Assembly: GCF_022900255.1 (NCBI RefSeq)
Contig: NZ_JALIRM010000001.1
Coordinates: 1,054,001-1,118,000, forward strand
Source of the DNA: Lederbergia wuyishanensis
Lineage (GTDB): Bacteria > Bacillota > Bacilli > Bacillales > Bacillaceae_C
Reading direction: 5' to 3'
DNA: 64,000 bases
Shown here: positions 60,567 to 64,000 of the stretch, piece by piece
Layout of the letters: every line of letters begins with the position of its first letter
How positions within the stretch are numbered: position 1 is the first letter of the stretch
Notes under the pieces: model-generated
What the model saw: only the letters and a program-made list of their open reading frames with translations
Told to the model about the DNA's origin: nothing
Database searches by the model: none
Program-made: the position numbers and the translations under genes

Positions 60567-61232
60567 TTAACTTGCACCTCGTTCTAATTCTTTTGCTACG
60601 TTATTGTTTATCCTTTTTCTTAATATCTTATCAGTTAATCCTTGACATTGCGGTAAAGCAAATCCAATAAACGTTCCTAGCGTTACACTAAAAATAAGCG
60701 TACCGACAAAAACAGGTCCACCTAATAGCCAACCTATGACTAGAACGACAATTTCCATTATCCTACGAACGGTCGACACTTTCCATCCTGTTTTTTCTTG
60801 CATAGCGAGCATAAAACTGTCTCTTGGACCTGCTCCTAACTTCGCCGATAAATAAATACCCATTCCATATGAATAAAGAATCATCCCAATCAAAAACATA
60901 CCAATTTTTCCTAAGAGACTGTTTGGCTCAGTTAAAAATGGCAGAAGCATGAACATATCTATAAAAATACCAATGAGCAGCATATTTAAATAAGCACCAA
61001 ATTGCGGCAACCTTTTCATCATTAATGCAGAACTTCCTAAGATTGTTACACCAACGAGAATCGACCAAGTCCCAATCGAAAGACCTAGTTGATAATATAA
61101 ACCAACATGTAACACATCCCAAGGAGAAGCTCCGAAATTTGATACAATAATCAATACAATACCGAAAGACATAATGAGTAAACCTATCGTAAATATAATA
61201 AGTCTTAATAATAATTGAACGTTTTTTTGCAT
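60567..61232 (-). CDS. YczE/YyaS/YitT-family membrane protein
   Basis: 221-residue integral membrane protein of the YczE family with five to six hydrophobic helices and conserved SNFGASPWDV (about 30-39) and KLGAGPRDS (about 130-138). Function unknown; B. subtilis YczE affects bacillaene/surfactin-type metabolite production indirectly, but this is a different locus. Its stop codon ends one base before the cymR ATG, and the cymR ribosome site lies inside it, so the two are probably translated together. Confidence 0.85.
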   Translation of the reverse strand: MQKNVQLLLRLIIFTIGLLIMSFGIVLIIVSNFGASPWDVLHVGLYYQLGLSIGTWSILVGVTILGSSALMMKRLPQFGAYLNMLLIGIFIDMFMLLPFLTEPNSLLGKIGMFLIGMILYSYGMGIYLSAKLGAGPRDSFMLAMQEKTGWKVSTVRRIMEIVVLVIGWLLGGPVFVGTLIFSVTLGTFIGFALPQCQGLTDKILRKRINNNVAKELERGAS

Positions 61233-61349
61233 TCACTTATACTCCTTTGCATTGCTCCATTATAACACACACATATTCTTAAATGCATATATACGGCAGT
61301 TTTGATATGATAGAATGAAGTATAAGAACATAAGTTTGGAGAGATCAAT

Positions 61350-62618
61350 TTGAAAAATCAACCTTTAGCCTTTAGAATGCGTCCCCAATCAATAGAAGAA
61401 GTTGCCGGGCAACAGCATTTGGTTGGAGAAGGGAAAATTATTGCAAGAATGGTAAAAGCAAAACAACTATCTTCCATGATCCTATATGGTCCTCCCGGAA
61501 TTGGTAAAACATCCATTGCTAGTGCAATTGCTGGAAGTACAAAATATGCCTTTAGAACATTGAATGCTGTAACCAATAATAAAAAAGATATGGAGATTGT
61601 TGCTGCAGAAGGTAAGATGAGTGGAAAGGTCATATTATTACTAGATGAGGTCCATAGACTTGACAAAGGTAAGCAAGATTTTTTGCTGCCTTATTTAGAA
61701 AATGGAACGATTATATTAATTGGTGCAACGACAAGTAACCCGTATCATGCTATAAACCCTGCCATTAGAAGCCGATGTCAGATTTTCGAACTTTTTCCAT
61801 TAACTGATACAGAAGTAAAAGAAACATTGCTGAGGGCATTGGAAGATCGTGAAAGAGGACTCGGATCCTATTCTATCAAAATTGAAGAAAGGGCTCTAAA
61901 TCACCTTGCAACCGCAAGCAATGGAGATGCCCGGAGTTCATTGAACGCACTGGAACTTGCTGTATTGTCAACCGAGCCTGCTGACGATGGTGTTATTTAC
62001 ATTACAGAATCTATTGCAGAAGAGTGCCTCCAAAAAAAGAGCTTAGCGCATGATAAAGATGGAGATGCACATTATGATGTATTAAGCGGGTTCCAGAAAT
62101 CAATTAGGGGAAGTGATGCAAATGCAGCTCTGCATTATTTAGGAAGATTAATTGAAGCGGGTGATTTACCGAGTATATCAAGACGATTACTTGTCATCGC
62201 TTATGAAGATATCGGTCTTGCTAATCCACAAGCCGGACCACGGACATTGGCGGCAATACAAACCGCTGAAAAAATAGGTTTTCCCGAAGCGCGAATCCCT
62301 CTTGCGAATGCAGTAATTGAACTCTGTTTATCTCCAAAATCCAACTCTGCCATCTGTGCAATCGATGAAGCATTAACTGATATTCGAGTAGGATTAAGTG
62401 GAGAAGTACCACTTCATTTAAAAGATGCTCATTACAAGGGAGCTAAGGAACTTGGTAGAGGGATTGATTATAAGTATCCACATGATTATGAGAATGGATG
62501 GGTAAAGCAGCAGTATCTCCCTGATAAATTAAAACATAGACAATATTACAAACCAAAGCTTACCGGGAAATTTGAGCAAGCATTGGCTACGGTATATGAA
62601 AAAATTAATAAAAGTTAA
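61350..62618 (+). CDS. rarA: Replication-associated recombination protein RarA (YrvN)
   Basis: AAA+ ATPase (RarA/MgsA/WRNIP1) acting at stalled forks. 422 residues: Walker A GPPGIGKT (47-54), Walker B LLDEVHRL (about 97-104), clamp-loader-like SRCQIFEL region, and a C-terminal tetramer domain with YEDIGLANPQA and HLKDAHYKGAK. TTG start at 61350 after TTGGAGAG. Single plus-strand gene. Confidence 0.96.
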   Translation: MKNQPLAFRMRPQSIEEVAGQQHLVGEGKIIARMVKAKQLSSMILYGPPGIGKTSIASAIAGSTKYAFRTLNAVTNNKKDMEIVAAEGKMSGKVILLLDEVHRLDKGKQDFLLPYLENGTIILIGATTSNPYHAINPAIRSRCQIFELFPLTDTEVKETLLRALEDRERGLGSYSIKIEERALNHLATASNGDARSSLNALELAVLSTEPADDGVIYITESIAEECLQKKSLAHDKDGDAHYDVLSGFQKSIRGSDANAALHYLGRLIEAGDLPSISRRLLVIAYEDIGLANPQAGPRTLAAIQTAEKIGFPEARIPLANAVIELCLSPKSNSAICAIDEALTDIRVGLSGEVPLHLKDAHYKGAKELGRGIDYKYPHDYENGWVKQQYLPDKLKHRQYYKPKLTGKFEQALATVYEKINKS

Positions 62619-62620
62619 AC

Positions 62621-62656
62621 TAAAAGGCAGCTAATTAAACTTTGCTGCCTTTGATT
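62621..62656. terminator. Bidirectional terminator between rarA and tcdA
   Basis: Perfect 9-bp stem AAAGGCAGC / GCTGCCTTT between convergent genes, with TTGATTTCTTT on the plus side and T-rich sequence on the minus side. Confidence 0.8.
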
Positions 62657-62659
62657 TCT

Positions 62660-63424
62660 TTATCCCTCATTTACTCTATGGATATGAATATCTTTCAAAA
62701 TTTCTCTGACGACATAACTCGCCATGATAAGTCCGACTGCTGAAGGGACAAAAGCATTTGAAGAGGGTGGCATTTGAGCTTTTCTAATCTCCGAATCATC
62801 CTTTCCTACCGTCTTACGTACCTCTTCACGAATGACAATTGGACTTTCATCTGAGAAAACAACGGGAATTCCCTTTTTGATTCCTTCTTTTCTTAATCGC
62901 GTTCTAATTACTTTAGCAATTGGGTCTGTATGCGTTTTGAAAATATCTTTAATCATTAAGCGTGTTGGATCCATTTTATTGGCGGCACCCATTGAAGAAA
63001 TAATAGGAATGTCTCGTTTTATACATTCTTTGATTAGATGGATTTTATATGAAATAGTATCTGAAGCATCAACTACAAAATCAGGTTTATGCTCGAAAAA
63101 CGTTTCGTACGTTTCTTCCGTATAAAACATTTTTAAGGCAACTACTTCACATTCAGGATTAATATCTTCAATTCTTTTTTTCATTAAATCAGCTTTAGGC
63201 TGTCCTACTGTTGACAGTAACGCAATTAGCTGTCTGTTTACATTTGTAATATCAACATCATCTTTGTCAACAAGAATAATTTTTCCAATATTTGTTCTCG
63301 CCAAAGCTTCTGCTGCAAATGTTCCGACTCCACCTACTCCAAGTATAGCAACTGTAGTATTTTTTAATAATTCTAGCCCTTCTTTTCCAATTGCCAATTC
63401 ATTTCTCGAAAATTGATGCAACAT
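62660..63424 (-). CDS. tcdA: tRNA threonylcarbamoyladenosine dehydratase TcdA (YrvM)
   Basis: E1-like ATP-dependent enzyme that cyclises t6A37 to ct6A37. 254 residues: GVGGVG nucleotide loop (29-34), VDKDDVDITNVNRQ and the C-terminal SAVGLIMASYVVREIL. The ATG at 63422-63424 follows TTGGAGCTGA by 9 bases; the frame runs five codons further. Acts on the same base as MtaB, encoded at 11.5-12.8 kb. Confidence 0.94.
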   Translation of the reverse strand: MLHQFSRNELAIGKEGLELLKNTTVAILGVGGVGTFAAEALARTNIGKIILVDKDDVDITNVNRQLIALLSTVGQPKADLMKKRIEDINPECEVVALKMFYTEETYETFFEHKPDFVVDASDTISYKIHLIKECIKRDIPIISSMGAANKMDPTRLMIKDIFKTHTDPIAKVIRTRLRKEGIKKGIPVVFSDESPIVIREEVRKTVGKDDSEIRKAQMPPSSNAFVPSAVGLIMASYVVREILKDIHIHRVNEG

Positions 63425-63527
63425 GTATATCAGCTCCAAGTATGTTCAATCTTTTTTATTCTGATATAGGATAAATGAAAAAAATTGGTTTTTCAATAGA
63501 AAAAGGTCATCGCCATTTAAATTGTCA

Positions 63528-63556
63528 AAATAAAAACAGCCATCTAAATAGAGGCT
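63528..63556 (-). terminator. Terminator of 6S RNA
   Basis: Minus-strand stem CAGCC-TCTATTTAGAT-GGCTG followed by TTTTTATTTT, 15 bases past the mature 3' end. Confidence 0.85.
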
Positions 63557-63571
63557 GCGTGCGTTTTAATA

Positions 63572-63763
63572 GGAAAAGTCCCAATCGTGCCGTCGGTTAA
63601 AGATCCTTTGTTTTGAACCCGCTCTTGGCAGGTGGGTGTCCTGCTCCAGGCCTCACGTGTCCTCTCTTGGAGGCTTGCGCTCAGTCTGAAAACTCCAAAC
63701 TCCCGTAGGTATGAGATGTCGGTCAAAACGAAAAGGTATATAGACGAACACATCAGGACTTTT
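63572..63763 (-). ncRNA. bsrA: 6S RNA (6S-1/BsrA type)
   Basis: About 192 bases on the minus strand, between aspS and tcdA, where B. subtilis has 6S-1 RNA (bsrA). Its ends pair: AAAGTCC at the 5' end with GGACTTT at the 3' end. The stretch GCCTCCAAGAGAGGAC and the following GGAGCAGGACACCCACC, CTGCCAAGAGCGGGTTC match the known family. 6S RNA binds the vegetative RNA polymerase at its active site by imitating open promoter DNA. The apparent open frame across it is not a gene. Confidence 0.93.
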
Positions 63764-63775
63764 CTTGTTGATTAA

Positions 63776-63804
63776 ATACTAACATATGAAAATTCATTTT
63801 TCAA
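63776..63804 (-). promoter_or_regulatory. Promoter of 6S RNA
   Basis: Minus strand TTGAAA (63799-63804), 17-base spacer, TAGTAT (63776-63781). The predicted start is about 6-7 bases past the -10, which leaves some 7-10 bases before the mature 5' end, as in the processed B. subtilis precursor. Confidence 0.7.
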
Positions 63805-63851
63805 ACGTAAATACATGGGAATTTATCACTAATTTCACTGTTACAAAACGA

Positions 63852-64000
63852 TTACAAAACCTTTTCAGCCTTTGCGTTTACAGTGAGATGCAGTTCTTTT
63901 AGTTGATCATCACTTACTACATCAGGTGCTTTCATTAACAAGTCACTTGCACTTGCGGTTTTCGGGAAAGCAATAGTATCACGAAGGCTATTTCTGCCCG
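63852..64000 (-). CDS. aspS: Aspartyl-tRNA synthetase, C-terminus only
   Basis: The last 48 codons and stop of AspS; the rest lies beyond the window. [20 protein letters not shown] is the conserved class II motif-3 end of the catalytic domain, including the arginine of the GxxxxRxT core. The tail ([15 protein letters not shown]) is normal. The stop is TAA at 63852-63854. The 6S RNA promoter follows directly. Confidence 0.94.
   Translation of the reverse strand, partial: GRNSLRDTIAFPKTASASDLLMKAPDVVSDDQLKELHLTVNAKAEKVL

Noticed and set aside
60928-61236. 102-codon minus-strand frame
   Set aside because: It overlaps the YczE-family gene in another frame; low-complexity aromatic composition.
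63544-63753. Open frame of 69 codons on the minus strand
   Set aside because: It overlaps the 6S RNA and its terminator and shows no protein similarity or ribosome site.

Overview
This window reads as a low-GC, spore-forming Bacillaceae chromosome (Bacillus sensu lato). Almost every gene has a recognisable Bacillus subtilis counterpart in the same order as the B. subtilis dgkA-to-aspS region. Sporulation genes (sigK, gpr, yqfC, yqfD, sda), competence genes (comEA, comEB, comEC, comER) and Gram-positive RNA elements (T-box, CIRCE, 6S RNA) agree with this. Most genes lie on the minus strand. I see no prophage, insertion sequence, CRISPR array, rRNA or tRNA.

Layout. 1-5.6 kb: dgkA (cut by the edge), ybeY, pgpH, phoH, yqfD, yqfC. 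5.7-8.6 kb: membrane-stress operon nfeD-type protease/floA/unknown anchored protein, behind a sigma-W-like promoter. 8.7-11.2 kb: rpsU-yqeY, plus-strand Na/Pi-type transporter, deoC. 11.5-19.5 kb: CIRCE-controlled hrcA-grpE-dnaK-dnaJ-prmA-rsmE-mtaB. 19.5-24.8 kb: hemW, lepA, yqxA, gpr and plus-strand rpsT; spoIIP is not between gpr and yqxA. 24.8-30.8 kb: holA, yqzM, comEC-comEB-comEA and comER. 30.9-36.3 kb: yqeM, rsfS, yqeK, nadD, yhbY, aroE, yqeH, yqeG. 36.4-41.4 kb: sda behind a DnaA-box cluster, psd and pssA divergent, uninterrupted sigK, pepF. 41.5-49.4 kb: mtnN, yrrS, pbpI, greA, udk, yrrM, mltG, yrzB, ruvX and ireB-type gene. 49.4-57.6 kb: alaS with a complete T-box leader, an AI-2E-family permease, small zinc-ribbon protein, PRC-barrel protein, recD2, TPR protein. 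57.8-63.4 kb: mnmA, iscS, cymR, YczE-family membrane protein, plus-strand rarA, tcdA. 63.5-64 kb: 6S RNA and the 3' end of aspS.

Functionally the region combines protein folding and heat-shock control, ribosome assembly and translation fidelity (ybeY, rsfS, yqeH, yhbY, lepA, prmA, rsmE, mtaB, mnmA, tcdA), DNA uptake, recombination and repair (recD2, rarA, ruvX), lipid synthesis and sporulation. Many starts are not ATG, and several were moved downstream of the longest open frame because a good ribosome-binding site sits there.

I did not find a convincing new multi-gene system; this is a conserved housekeeping region. The features most worth follow-up are small: a unique anchored protein next to floA, a YczE membrane protein stitched to cymR, paired hairpins between holA and yqzM, the missing spoIIP, and several unexplained inverted repeats.
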